From: Pseudomonas marginalis
Lineage (GTDB): Bacteria > Pseudomonadota > Gammaproteobacteria > Pseudomonadales > Pseudomonadaceae
Reading direction: 5' to 3'
Length of the DNA: 64,000 nt
Assembly: GCF_008692035.1 (NCBI RefSeq)
Contig: NZ_VTFG01000001.1
Span: 3,845,501 to 3,909,500 of the forward strand
In this document: positions 1 to 9,280 of the stretch, one piece after another
How positions within the stretch are numbered: position 1 is the stretch's first letter
Layout of the letters: each line of letters begins with the position of its first letter
Program-made: the position numbers and the translations under genes
The notes under the pieces: generated by a model
Seen by the model: the letters and a program-made list of their open reading frames with translations, nothing else
Told to the model about the DNA's origin: nothing
Databases searched by the model: none

Positions 1-939
<939 letters not shown>

Positions 940-974
940 ATAGGAATGACGTAATCATTTATGGAGGGGGGGAA

Positions 975-993
975 ATTAAGCTTTTGGCTTAAT
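975..993. repeat. Perfect inverted repeat in the rho leader
   Basis: Two 7-base arms, ATTAAGC and GCTTAAT, flank a 5-base loop about 35 bases upstream of the rho start. In RNA this would be a small hairpin in the rho 5' leader. In E. coli the rho leader is autoregulated, but whether this hairpin takes part in control here is only a guess. Confidence 0.4.
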
Positions 994-1136
994 GAGGCCG
1001 CGCCGCGGAGAAGGCGACAGGATCGCGTACTAATCGAAAAGGAATGCGTCGGCGACGGCTTGCAGGGGGCAGTGGAGAAACCAGTGCGGGGCCGAATGTA
1101 CCACCTGAGTTTCGGAGCGTCTAGCCCTGTTTCACG

Positions 1137-1166
1137 AAAAAGCCCCGCTATTTGCGGGGCTTTTTG
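1137..1166 (-). terminator. Rho-independent terminator of trxA
   Basis: The stem AGCCCCGC/GCGGGGCT with a short loop is flanked by A and T runs on both sides, so it can act in either direction. It begins 8 bases past the trxA stop on the minus strand, and separates trxA from rho. Confidence 0.9.
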
Positions 1167-1173
1167 ACGACGC

Positions 1174-1503
1174 TTAGATGTTGGCGTCGAGGAAAGCTTG
1201 CAGCTGGGACTTCGACAGCGCGCCCACCTTGGTGGCTTCGACGTTGCCGTTCTTGAACAGCATCAGCGTAGGAATACCGCGCACGCCATGCTTGGCCGGG
1301 GTTTCCTGGTTGTCGTCGATGTTCAGCTTGGCAATGGTCAGCTTGCCTTCGTAGGTGGTTGCAATGTCGTCCAGGACCGGAGCGATCATTTTGCAAGGGC
1401 CACACCATTCAGCCCAGTAGTCAACCAGCACCGGGCCAGCAGCCTTGAGTACTTCGGCCTCAAAGGTCGCGTCGGTGACGTGCTTGATAAGATCGTTGCT
1501 CAT
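1174..1503 (-). CDS. trxA: Thioredoxin 1
   Basis: Cytoplasmic thiol-disulfide reductant for ribonucleotide reductase, methionine sulfoxide reductase and other targets. The protein has 109 residues, the normal family length, with the active site WCGPC at 33-37 and the cis-proline motif GIPTL near 74-78. I chose the ATG at 1503 over an in-frame one at 1545. It has GGAGA about 6 bases upstream and gives the usual MSNDLIKH N-terminus. It is upstream of rho on the same strand, with a strong terminator between them, so rho probably has its own promoter. Confidence 0.97.
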   Translation of the reverse strand: MSNDLIKHVTDATFEAEVLKAAGPVLVDYWAEWCGPCKMIAPVLDDIATTYEGKLTIAKLNIDDNQETPAKHGVRGIPTLMLFKNGNVEATKVGALSKSQLQAFLDANI

Positions 1504-1624
1504 GGATGTCTCCGGATTGTAAGCAAAAAAAACGTTGCCCATCATAGCCGCCCTTCCCCCGTTCAGGAAGTCGCCTCTGATTGAGTCTTCCTATGATGGC
1601 GCATGAGTTTGCGCATAGCCCAAC

Positions 1625-2320
1625 TCAGGGCGCAACAGGAGTCACGAAGGCAATCCCCGTGCGCAACGCCGCGTTGCGTACGTGTTCCTGCATGGTTTTC
1701 TGCGCCGACGCACTGGCCCGCCGGGCCAGGGCGCGCAGGATCTTGCGATGTTCCTGCCAGGTTTCCATGGCCCGCTCCGGCCGGATGAACGGTAGTTTCT
1801 GGCTTTCCAGAAACACCTCGGCACGGGCACTCAGGATGCTCACCATTGCCTGGTTGCCACTGGCCAACAGGATGCGCTGGTGGAACTCGAAGTCCAGCCG
1901 CGCGGCTGCTTCGAAGTCACCGGCCTTGAGCACCTTGCGCATCGCTTCGACGTTGTCTTCCAGGCTGTCCAGCTCATCGATCGTCAGCGTGACCGCCGCC
2001 AAACCCGCCGCAAACCCTTCCAGCGCATAGCGCAACTGGAAGATATCGAGCGGCGTGGCCTGGGCTGCAAAAGGCCAGGCAAAGCCCGGCGCATCCTCAA
2101 CCGCCTGTACGAACACACCTTTGCCCGGCTGCACACTGACCACACCCAAGGCGCTCAAGGACGACAGCGCCTCGCGCAGCGACGCCCGGCTGACGCCCAA
2201 CTGCACCGCCAGGTCGCGCTGGGACGGCAGTGCATCGCCCGGCCCGAAGCCTTGCTCCTTGATCAGTTTGCGGATGGCCTGCAGGGCCGCTTCCGGTACG
2301 GCTTGGGCGATGGAATTCAT
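1625..2320 (-). CDS. GntR-family (FadR/FCD type) transcriptional regulator
   Basis: 231-residue regulator with an N-terminal winged helix (roughly 10-75; motif LPSQRDLAVQLGVSRASLREAL) and a C-terminal all-helical FCD domain. The FCD metal-binding pattern is visible as D-x-x-x-H in LDFEFHQRI, then EHRKIL and MQEHVRN. The start at 2320 removes a 42-residue in-frame extension that lacks family similarity; the Shine-Dalgarno site is weak (TTGAG). It is transcribed away from a polar amino-acid ABC transporter, which it probably controls in response to a small carboxylic or amino acid. The effector cannot be read from the sequence. Confidence 0.85.
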   Translation of the reverse strand: MNSIAQAVPEAALQAIRKLIKEQGFGPGDALPSQRDLAVQLGVSRASLREALSSLSALGVVSVQPGKGVFVQAVEDAPGFAWPFAAQATPLDIFQLRYALEGFAAGLAAVTLTIDELDSLEDNVEAMRKVLKAGDFEAAARLDFEFHQRILLASGNQAMVSILSARAEVFLESQKLPFIRPERAMETWQEHRKILRALARRASASAQKTMQEHVRNAALRTGIAFVTPVAP

Positions 2321-2448
2321 AAAAAACTCAAGATTTGCGTCAACAGAGCGGCTAGTTGTAAAGCTATTCAGGAGCCACGGCAAGCCACGCCCCAAAGGGG
2401 CTCGCGCAGTTTTACCGACGCTCGAAAAGGGTGCGAAAACCCGCACAG

Positions 2449-2461
2449 CTGTTCAGACCAG
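2449..2461. promoter_or_regulatory. Candidate GntR/FadR operator between regulator and transporter
   Basis: CTGTTC-A-GACCAG is an odd-centred inverted repeat with one mismatch between its 6-base arms. It resembles the GGTC/GACC-type palindromes bound by FadR-subfamily GntR proteins. It sits 129 bases upstream of the regulator start and 115 bases upstream of the substrate-binding protein start. The assignment is inference from position and symmetry. Confidence 0.35.
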
Positions 2462-2575
2462 TAAGACCACCAAAGCTCAACAAACTCGCGCCTCGCAGAC
2501 GGTCCGCGCAGTACTGGCATGGGCTGTGCACTGAGCAAATCCAGAAAATTCCTTCGCCCTTCTCGGAGAGTTGCC

Positions 2576-3361
2576 ATGACCAAGCGCTACAGCGCCCTGC
2601 TCACTGCCCTGTTTGCCAGCCTGATGCTGAGCCAGGCACCCGCCCAGGCCAACGGTCTGGACGATATCGTCGCCCGTGGCACCCTCAAGGTCGCCGTGCC
2701 CCAGGACTTCCCACCGTTCGGCTCGGTCGGCCCCGACATGAAACCCCGCGGCCTGGACATCGACACCGCCAAACTGCTGGCCGACCAACTCAAGGTCAAG
2801 CTGGAGCTGACCCCGGTCAACAGCACCAACCGCATCCCGTTCCTCACCACCGGCAAGGTCGACCTGGTGATCTCCAGCCTGGGCAAGAACCCCGAGCGCG
2901 AAAAGGTCATCGACTTCTCCAAGGCCTACGCACCGTTCTACCTGGCCGTGTTCGGCCCGCCTGATGCCGCCATCAGCAGCACCGACGACCTCAAGGGCAA
3001 GACCATCAGCGTGACCCGTGGCGCCATCGAAGACATCGAGCTGACCGCCGTAGCACCGAAGGAAGCCATCATCAAGCGCTTCGAAGACAACAACTCCACC
3101 ATCGCGGCCTACCTGGCCGGCCAGGTCGACCTGATCGCCAGCGGCAACGTGGTCATGGTGGCGATCAGCGAGCGCAGCCCGAAACGCGTGCCGGCGCTGA
3201 AAGTGAAGCTCAAGGACTCGCCGGTGTACGTGGGCGTGAACAAGAACGAGCCGGCGCTTCTGGAGAAGGTCAACCAGATCCTGGTCGCGGCCAAGGCTGA
3301 TGGCAGCCTGGAAAAGAACGCGATGCAGTGGCTCAAAGAGCCATTGCCTGCTGATCTCTGA
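2576..3361 (+). CDS. Polar amino-acid ABC transporter, periplasmic substrate-binding protein
   Basis: 261-residue family 3 solute-binding protein. A cleavable signal peptide ends near residue 25 (APAQA-NG). The typical DDIVARGTLKVAVPQDFPPF opening follows, with a second lobe from about residue 110 to 205. A good Shine-Dalgarno (GGAGAG) precedes the ATG at 2576; the longer in-frame start at 2519 would put residues before the signal peptide and is rejected. It is first of four genes (SBP, two permeases, ATPase) in one operon. The family binds amino acids such as glutamate, glutamine, histidine or cystine; the ligand here is not evident. Confidence 0.9.
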   Translation: MTKRYSALLTALFASLMLSQAPAQANGLDDIVARGTLKVAVPQDFPPFGSVGPDMKPRGLDIDTAKLLADQLKVKLELTPVNSTNRIPFLTTGKVDLVISSLGKNPEREKVIDFSKAYAPFYLAVFGPPDAAISSTDDLKGKTISVTRGAIEDIELTAVAPKEAIIKRFEDNNSTIAAYLAGQVDLIASGNVVMVAISERSPKRVPALKVKLKDSPVYVGVNKNEPALLEKVNQILVAAKADGSLEKNAMQWLKEPLPADL

Positions 3362-3375
3362 AGCGGAGCTGATTG

Positions 3376-4044
3376 ATGGCCTATCAATTCGACTTTGTGC
3401 CGGTGCTGGCCAATACCGATCTGCTGTTGCGCGGCGCGCTGTTCACCCTTGAGCTGACGGCCATCGGCGCAATCCTGGGCGTCGCCCTGGGCACTGTCGG
3501 CGCCGTGGTGCGGGCGTGGAAGATCCAGCCCTTTGCCTGGTTCTTCGGGGTGTATGTCGAGTTGATCCGCAACACGCCGTTCCTGGTGCAGTTGTTCTTC
3601 ATCTTCTTCGGCCTGCCCTCCCTGGGATTGAAAATCACCGAGTGGCAAGCAGCCGTATTGGCGATGGTGATCAACCTGGGGGCCTACTCCACGGAGATCA
3701 TCCGCGCCGGCATCCAGGCCATCCCGCGCGGGCAACTGGAAGCCGCCGCCGCGCTGGCGATGACGCGTTTCGAAGCGTTTCGCCATGTGGTGCTGCTGCC
3801 GGCGCTGGGCAAGGTGTGGCCTGCCTTGAGCAGCCAGATCATCATCGTGATGCTCGGTTCGGCGGTGTGTTCGCAGATCGCCACCGAGGAGCTGAGCTTT
3901 GCCGCCAACTTTATCCAGTCACGCAATTTCCGCGCGTTCGAAACCTATGCCCTGACCACCCTGGTGTACCTGTGCATGGCGTTGATGATTCGCCAGTTGC
4001 TCAACTGGATCGGCCGCCGCTTTGTGATGAGGAACAGCCGATGA
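3376..4044 (+). CDS. Amino-acid ABC transporter permease (HisM/GlnP family), first subunit
   Basis: 222-residue inner-membrane permease with about five transmembrane segments. The family motifs are ELIRNTPFLVQLFF near 62-75 and, in the EAA loop, GQLEAAAALAMTRFEAFRHV near 120-138, which contacts the ATPase. The start at 3376 has GGAG 7 bases upstream; a TTG three bases earlier is in frame but less likely. Its TGA overlaps the ATG of the next permease, which supports translational coupling. It pairs with the next gene to form a heterodimeric channel. Confidence 0.9.
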   Translation: MAYQFDFVPVLANTDLLLRGALFTLELTAIGAILGVALGTVGAVVRAWKIQPFAWFFGVYVELIRNTPFLVQLFFIFFGLPSLGLKITEWQAAVLAMVINLGAYSTEIIRAGIQAIPRGQLEAAAALAMTRFEAFRHVVLLPALGKVWPALSSQIIIVMLGSAVCSQIATEELSFAANFIQSRNFRAFETYALTTLVYLCMALMIRQLLNWIGRRFVMRNSR

Positions 4045-4691
4045 GTGATTTTTCCTTCTGGGACATCGTGCGCAACCTGCTTACGGGCCTGCAGTGGACG
4101 CTGTTGCTGTCGCTCGTGGCGTTTATCGGCGGCGGCCTGATCGGCTTGCTGGTGATGACCCTGCGCATCAGCCGCAAGGCATTCGCGCGCAATCTTGCAC
4201 GTACCTATATCGAGCTGTTCCAGGGCACGCCGCTGCTGATGCAGCTGTTCCTGGTGTTCTTCGGCATCGCCCTGCTGGGGGTGGATATTTCACCCTGGCT
4301 GGCAGCGGCGATTGCCTTGACGTTGTTTACCAGCGCCTACCTCGCCGAAATCTGGCGCGGCTGCGTCGACTCCATCGCCCATGGCCAGTGGGAAGCATCG
4401 GCCAGCCTGGCGCTGAACCCGCTTGAACAACTGCGCTACGTGATCCTGCCACAAGCCCTGCGCATTGCCGTGGCGCCCACCGTTGGGTTCTCGGTGCAAG
4501 TGGTCAAAGGCACCGCCGTCACTTCAATTATCGGCTTTACCGAACTGACCAAGACCGGCGGCATGCTCGCCAACGCCACCTTCGAGCCCTTCATGGTCTA
4601 CGGCCTGGTGGCCCTCGGTTACTTCCTGCTCTGCTACCCCTTGTCCCTCAGTGCGCGCTACCTGGAAAGGAGACTGCATGCCTCTGCTTAG
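4041..4691 (+). CDS. Amino-acid ABC transporter permease (HisQ/GlnP family), second subunit
   Basis: 216-residue permease paralogous to the preceding gene. It carries YIELFQGTPLLMQLFLVF near 56-73 and the EAA-loop motif GQWEASASLALNPLEQLRYV, and has about five membrane segments. The ATG at 4041 overlaps the upstream stop by 4 bases (ATGA), and its own 3' end overlaps the ATPase gene by 14 bases, so the operon is tightly coupled. An open frame continues upstream inside the previous gene, but only the 4041 start gives a normal permease N-terminus. Confidence 0.9.
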   Translation: MSDFSFWDIVRNLLTGLQWTLLLSLVAFIGGGLIGLLVMTLRISRKAFARNLARTYIELFQGTPLLMQLFLVFFGIALLGVDISPWLAAAIALTLFTSAYLAEIWRGCVDSIAHGQWEASASLALNPLEQLRYVILPQALRIAVAPTVGFSVQVVKGTAVTSIIGFTELTKTGGMLANATFEPFMVYGLVALGYFLLCYPLSLSARYLERRLHASA

Positions 4692-5415
4692 AATTTCCGC
4701 CCTGCATAAGTATTACGGCGATCACCACGTCCTCAAGGGCATCGACCTGACCGTTGAAGAAGGCCAGGTCGTGGCAATCATCGGCCGCAGCGGCTCGGGC
4801 AAGTCCACCTTGCTGCGGACCCTCAATGGCCTGGAATCGATCAACGACGGCGTGATCGAGGTGGATGGCGAATACCTCGACGCCGCCCGTGCCGACCTGC
4901 GCAGCCTGCGGCAGAAAGTCGGCATGGTGTTCCAGCAGTTCAACCTGTTCCCGCACCTGACCGTGGGCGAAAACGTCATGCTCGCACCGCAAGTGGTGCA
5001 GAAAGTGCCCAAGGCCAAGGCCGCCCAATTGGCCAGGCAAATGCTGGAACGCGTGGGCCTGGGCGAGAAATTCGACGCGTTCCCCGATCGCCTGTCCGGC
5101 GGCCAGCAGCAACGTGTTGCCATCGCCCGCGCCCTGGCCATGTCGCCCAAGGTGCTGCTGTGCGATGAAATCACCTCGGCCCTGGACCCGGAACTGGTCA
5201 ATGAAGTACTCAGCGTGGTGCGCCAACTGGCCAAGGACGGCATGACCTTGATCATGGTGACGCACGAAATGCGCTTCGCCCGGGAAGTGGGCGACAAGCT
5301 GGTGTTCATGCACCAAGGCAAAGTGCATGAAGTCGGCGATCCGAAGGTGCTGTTTGCCAACCCGCAGACTGCTGAGTTGGCGAACTTCATCGGCACTACC
5401 GAAGCGCACGCCTGA
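4678..5415 (+). CDS. Amino-acid ABC transporter ATP-binding protein
   Basis: 245-residue ATPase of the GlnQ/HisP group. Walker A is GRSGSGKST (about 38-46), the Q-loop is FQQFNLFPHLT, the signature is LSGGQQQRVAIARAL, Walker B is LLCDEITSALDP and the H-loop is MVTHEM. Asp is followed by Glu-Ile-Thr where most homologs have E-P-T, which is common in this subgroup. AAAGGAG precedes the ATG at 4678. The gene overlaps the permease by 14 bases, and its stop lies inside the 3' end of the convergent fimbrial gene by 20 bases. Confidence 0.93.
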   Translation: MPLLRISALHKYYGDHHVLKGIDLTVEEGQVVAIIGRSGSGKSTLLRTLNGLESINDGVIEVDGEYLDAARADLRSLRQKVGMVFQQFNLFPHLTVGENVMLAPQVVQKVPKAKAAQLARQMLERVGLGEKFDAFPDRLSGGQQQRVAIARALAMSPKVLLCDEITSALDPELVNEVLSVVRQLAKDGMTLIMVTHEMRFAREVGDKLVFMHQGKVHEVGDPKVLFANPQTAELANFIGTTEAHA

Positions 5416-6004
5416 CCGCCCAGCCATCGGGCACCATTTCGAAACGGCCTCCCCCCTCCAGCAGGGTTTTATCGCGCACGGCGGGGTGGGTGCCCGCTAG
5501 ATAGGTATCGACCTGCACCTGAGCCGAAAAGACTCGACCGGCGATTGGCTGCCCGACCCTCAGTGGCACCAGCACACCGCCGGGGCGCAGCTGCCCGTCT
5601 CGTTCAGTGCGGTTGTGCATCGACACCAGTTCGACGGCCTGGCCATCCACCAATGCCTGTCGAAGGCTCAGATCAAAGCGCCCGTGATGGCCAAAACTGA
5701 AACCCTGCGCATCGGCTGGCGCACCGCGGAAACGCAGCGCAATCACCGCCGCCTCAGGGCAAACCACGCTGAGGTGCACCGTGCGTCTACCGATGGAAAT
5801 ACCGTGGGGTCCGGGCTGTGTGTCGACGCGCAACGGCCCGTAGTCGATCTGCGGCCGGCTCAATGACAGGTGGCATTCCGACGCCGAAACGTCAGCAATC
5901 ATCAAGAGACCCACCAGTAATCCCACCCCGCCTGGAAAGCGTCCCGAGGCAAGGGCAGCCTTAACGACAGACCGCTGAGGAGGTTTCATACAGTTGGCCG
6001 TCAT
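5396..6004 (-). CDS. Fimbrial subunit-like protein, last gene of the chaperone-usher operon (possible tip or adaptor subunit)
   Basis: 202-residue secreted protein that I recognise only by context and general features. It has a hydrophobic signal segment (about 25-37) followed by SASEC, and two cysteines (SECHLSL and VVCPEA) placed as in a pilin disulfide. I chose the ATG at 6004 because GGAG lies 7 bases upstream; the ATG at 5989 has no ribosome site. It overlaps the usher gene by 44 bases, so it is translationally coupled. Position after the usher suggests a tip or adaptor subunit, or a terminator of the fibre. Sequence composition is close to the host average, unlike the pilins. Confidence 0.6.
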   Translation of the reverse strand: MTANCMKPPQRSVVKAALASGRFPGGVGLLVGLLMIADVSASECHLSLSRPQIDYGPLRVDTQPGPHGISIGRRTVHLSVVCPEAAVIALRFRGAPADAQGFSFGHHGRFDLSLRQALVDGQAVELVSMHNRTERDGQLRPGGVLVPLRVGQPIAGRVFSAQVQVDTYLAGTHPAVRDKTLLEGGGRFEMVPDGWAVRRALR

Positions 6005-8468
6005 AGCTGTGCTCCGCCAGATCGAGTTGCAGTTTGCAGGGAGTCGCATTCGGCGACGACAAGGTCAGTACCTGGGAATGCTCAATATTGTTGAGGAAGA
6101 TCATTCCGTCCCCCACCACCGTGGTCAGGAACGTGTTATCGGCGGCAAGCACCGACGTCCCCTTGGGCAACGGCTGCCCGCTTGGGTCGCTGACACGCAC
6201 CAGCATCCGGCGAACCTTCGAGACCTCAAACTCGACCGTACTGAACGAGCCTCGCCCGACCTCCAGCATTTTCGTGCCATTATTGAGATCAACCTGGCGT
6301 GGCAAGCTTTTACCGTCCACCTCGACAAGGCTGCCCTGATAAGCGGGTAAGCCGGGAATCACGGCCATTCCCCAGCGGTCGGTCCAGACGGGCCCCTGAG
6401 GGGTACTGATGCGAGCCCCCGGAATATTCCCCACCGACGCCACACCGAAAGTGTCCTCGACACGGTAGGGAGACAGTGTGAGGCCTCGCTCGTGAGCAAC
6501 CACGGCGCCTTGTAGCTGCCCGCTATAGATCGTGCTGGACGAGTCTCGATTGAGCCCCAGGCCGAGCTGGGTATAACGAGACGTCGCGTTGAGCGTTCCA
6601 CCCACCGACTGATCGCTGGTACCTCTCAGGTCGCGCTCGCCCCTTAACTCGTAGTTCAGGGTGTCATTCACGCGCTCGCTGTAGGCTGTACCGATACCGG
6701 CATGACGCCCTTGGCGTCGAACCGTCGAGGTCACGGAGCGGTCACTGCCCAGTGGAACAGTGATCTGCAAGCGCATGCCCAAGCCATCATTTTTGTCTCT
6801 GGAGTCGCCTGACGCACCTACCTGGGAGTCAATGCTCACGGCAACATTGGCGTGCCTGAAGTTTTTGTTCCACGCGCCGTAGATATGCTGGGAAGTACGA
6901 TTGTCGAAATGAGCCGAACGGGAATAACCGACAGCGAAGCCACCCAATTGAGGGTCTGACCAACTGAAGCCTGCCGTGTACTGGTGCCTGGCGCGCGCCC
7001 CCTGTACCTCGCCAGGCTCGCCGCCAACAGCTTCGAGCACATCCCGGTAACCCGAGGTCTGGCGAGTGGCGCTCAAGTTCATCTGGACGTTGCCCGGCAG
7101 CGTACTGCCAAACGAAACGCCGCTACGCGAACCGCGTACCTTTTGCTTACGGTCATGGGAAAGGTTATTGCGCAATCCCAGTGAAAACCGCTGGTCAAAG
7201 CTGCTGTCCAACGCCAGGCCCACCGAGTGGTAGTTGTCCGTGCCCTGAACTCCCGAACTGAGGGCCGCGTCCTCCCCTAACGCCCACGTTCCGCTGGCCA
7301 TCGCCAACAGAGGCTCGGCGGCGCCCCTTCGATCCACATCACGCACCTTCCCTATTGCAGCGGTATATCCCGATTTAATCGGAACCGATCCACGGAACGA
7401 GGCGGCCGGCACGATAAAACTGTGTTGCCCCCCCTTGATTTCGATAACCCTGACGTCGAGGTCGCTGGTGCCATTGAGCAGTGGCAAATTGCGCAAGGTG
7501 AACGGTCCTTCCGGGACGAGAGTGGTATAAATCAATGCGCCGGACTGCCGGACTTCCACCCGCGACTGACTCCGCGCCCGCCCTTCAACCAAAACGCCAT
7601 TGCTGCTGGTGCGGTTTTCCATTCCGTCAGGAAACAGCTGTGCACCGATCAGTTGAACACCACCGAACACGGGGCTATCAGCCGATATCTGGCCTGCCTG
7701 AAATGTCGAAGCCAAGGGAGCGATATCGCGCTGCGCGTATGCATACAGATGCTCAGTCGCCGAACGCTCATCGTTGGAGAGATAGAGCTGACGACTGCGG
7801 ACGATCCAATCGCCCACGTTGAAACCCATTTCCGTTGAAGCGGATAAAAAGCGCCCTCGATCCCCCCGCGAGTGGGCATTGACGCCTTGGACATCGTAGT
7901 TGACCAGCGCCGCTGCACCTCCCCGGGCGTAATGACCAGTGCTTTGTTGCATGTCGCGCAGCGCCTGGGTCGGGACGACCAGCACAACCTCCTCACGCCC
8001 TGGGCGCAAGGTCACTACCGTTTTCGGATACTCGGCAATAAAGTCATGACAGGCCTGGGCGGCAGAGACTTGCTTATCGATCACCGTGGCGGGAATCTGC
8101 AGTCCCGCCCGATCCAATAGCCCACGGTTGAAACACAGCGCGCCTTCATGGTTAAACCGCGCGTCAGTCAACCCGATGGGATTACCGTTGACCGTCAAAT
8201 CGACGACGCGCGTGCCCTCGCTGAACCGAGGGGCTTGCTGAAAGTAGCGCGCAACTGAAGGGTCGATACCACGCGCCTGCAAGGTGGCAAGGTCAAATCC
8301 GAGCACCGCCGCCGGCGCGGCGTAAACGTCAGCGGCCATTCCCGACACCACCGCCGCCCAAACCGAAAGGCTGATTCCGCTTCGCCTGAAAGTCTCCTCA
8401 GGTTTTATTGGCGCCCGGGATGGCTGCCCACGTACGGCGCTACAAAACCTGCTGGCTTTTTTTCCCAT
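5961..8468 (-). CDS. Outer-membrane fimbrial usher (FimD/PapC family)
   Basis: 835-residue usher, the normal size, that forms the outer-membrane pore through which chaperone-subunit complexes are threaded into a fibre. The domains run in order. First is an N-terminal periplasmic domain (about 55-180, with VLGFDLATLQARG and a CFNRGLL...ACHDF cysteine pair). Next comes the beta-barrel with plug (to about 690; typical PDGMENRTSSNG and VPEGPFTLRNLP stretches), then two C-terminal domains. The ATG at 8468 is 6 bases from the chaperone stop. The N-terminus is long before the hydrophobic signal segment, so the exact start may be further downstream. Confidence 0.92.
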   Translation of the reverse strand: MGKKASRFCSAVRGQPSRAPIKPEETFRRSGISLSVWAAVVSGMAADVYAAPAAVLGFDLATLQARGIDPSVARYFQQAPRFSEGTRVVDLTVNGNPIGLTDARFNHEGALCFNRGLLDRAGLQIPATVIDKQVSAAQACHDFIAEYPKTVVTLRPGREEVVLVVPTQALRDMQQSTGHYARGGAAALVNYDVQGVNAHSRGDRGRFLSASTEMGFNVGDWIVRSRQLYLSNDERSATEHLYAYAQRDIAPLASTFQAGQISADSPVFGGVQLIGAQLFPDGMENRTSSNGVLVEGRARSQSRVEVRQSGALIYTTLVPEGPFTLRNLPLLNGTSDLDVRVIEIKGGQHSFIVPAASFRGSVPIKSGYTAAIGKVRDVDRRGAAEPLLAMASGTWALGEDAALSSGVQGTDNYHSVGLALDSSFDQRFSLGLRNNLSHDRKQKVRGSRSGVSFGSTLPGNVQMNLSATRQTSGYRDVLEAVGGEPGEVQGARARHQYTAGFSWSDPQLGGFAVGYSRSAHFDNRTSQHIYGAWNKNFRHANVAVSIDSQVGASGDSRDKNDGLGMRLQITVPLGSDRSVTSTVRRQGRHAGIGTAYSERVNDTLNYELRGERDLRGTSDQSVGGTLNATSRYTQLGLGLNRDSSSTIYSGQLQGAVVAHERGLTLSPYRVEDTFGVASVGNIPGARISTPQGPVWTDRWGMAVIPGLPAYQGSLVEVDGKSLPRQVDLNNGTKMLEVGRGSFSTVEFEVSKVRRMLVRVSDPSGQPLPKGTSVLAADNTFLTTVVGDGMIFLNNIEHSQVLTLSSPNATPCKLQLDLAEHSYDGQLYETSSAVCR

Positions 8469-8474
8469 GGCAGG

Positions 8475-9188
8475 TCACGGCTGATTCGCTACGAGCAAAG
8501 CCTCGTAGCTATCGACGGAAAACCCATAGAGCGTGGCCGGCATAAGGGTGACCGACGTGGCGGCAGAACGTTTTTCCACGGCAACGCTGAGGGTTTCGCC
8601 CGGCAAGATATAGGTACGCGGCAAAAGCGCATTCACCTTCTGCGGGTTCAAGACCACCTCAGCCGCCAGGCGCACCACATAGGGGCTGTTGTTGCGTGCG
8701 CTCAAGGTATTGCCGTGAAGGCTCCAGGTCAGCAGCTCCCACGGTGCATGATGTTGAGGTAAACCTTTGGGGTGGAGAATGAGCGGCAGGTTTTGCCGTA
8801 GGCTGATACCAATTGTCGCGCCCGAGCCGGGTTGGGCCTGGGGAATACCTTCAAACGTAATGCGCTTCAAACGTTGGGTTTTGAGAGGCTCCTTATTGAT
8901 TGCCATAACCCTGACCATTTGCCGCTCACCGCTATCGACACGCGCAACGGGCTGAGTAATGACGGCTAAAGGCTCCGGGTCTTCCGGTATATCTTCGATA
9001 ACTGAATGAAGCAAGGCAGGACTTGGGTCCGTATTGGTGACATTGATGCTGACTTCACCATCCGCCTCATTGAGAATGACAACTGTTGTTTCCGGCTCCA
9101 TGCCGTCTGCATACGCGGCACGGCAGAAAACAAAACCCAGACACAAACAACCGGCCAGAATAGATTTTTTTCTTGTAGAAACAAGCAT
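8475..9188 (-). CDS. Periplasmic fimbrial chaperone (PapD/FimC family)
   Basis: 237-residue chaperone with a signal peptide ending near AYA-DG. It has two immunoglobulin-like domains that cap pilin subunits by donating a strand. Visible features are the subunit-binding strand region around VDSGERQMVRVMAIN and the second-domain start near RQNLPLILHPKGL. The ATG at 9188 has AAGGAAG just upstream; a GTG at 9203 would consume that Shine-Dalgarno and is rejected. It is followed 6 bases later by the usher and preceded by a hairpin that separates it from the pilin genes. Confidence 0.88.
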   Translation of the reverse strand: MLVSTRKKSILAGCLCLGFVFCRAAYADGMEPETTVVILNEADGEVSINVTNTDPSPALLHSVIEDIPEDPEPLAVITQPVARVDSGERQMVRVMAINKEPLKTQRLKRITFEGIPQAQPGSGATIGISLRQNLPLILHPKGLPQHHAPWELLTWSLHGNTLSARNNSPYVVRLAAEVVLNPQKVNALLPRTYILPGETLSVAVEKRSAATSVTLMPATLYGFSVDSYEALLVANQP

Positions 9189-9222
9189 CAACACTTCCTT
9201 CACAGCAATAACGAAACACGCC

Positions 9223-9268
9223 GAATCAGGTTGGCTGCCGCCAAAGAGACTGCAAGCCGACCTGAATC
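9223..9268 (-). promoter_or_regulatory. Intercistronic hairpin after the second pilin gene
   Basis: A long imperfect inverted repeat has arms 9223-9238 and 9252-9268, with most positions paired (two mismatches and one bulge) and a 13-base loop. It begins 12 bases past the pilin stop and lies before the chaperone gene. There is no U tract on the minus strand, so partial termination or 3' end protection of pilin mRNA is more likely than full termination. Confidence 0.6.
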
Positions 9269-9280
9269 GCCTGGAAGCTT

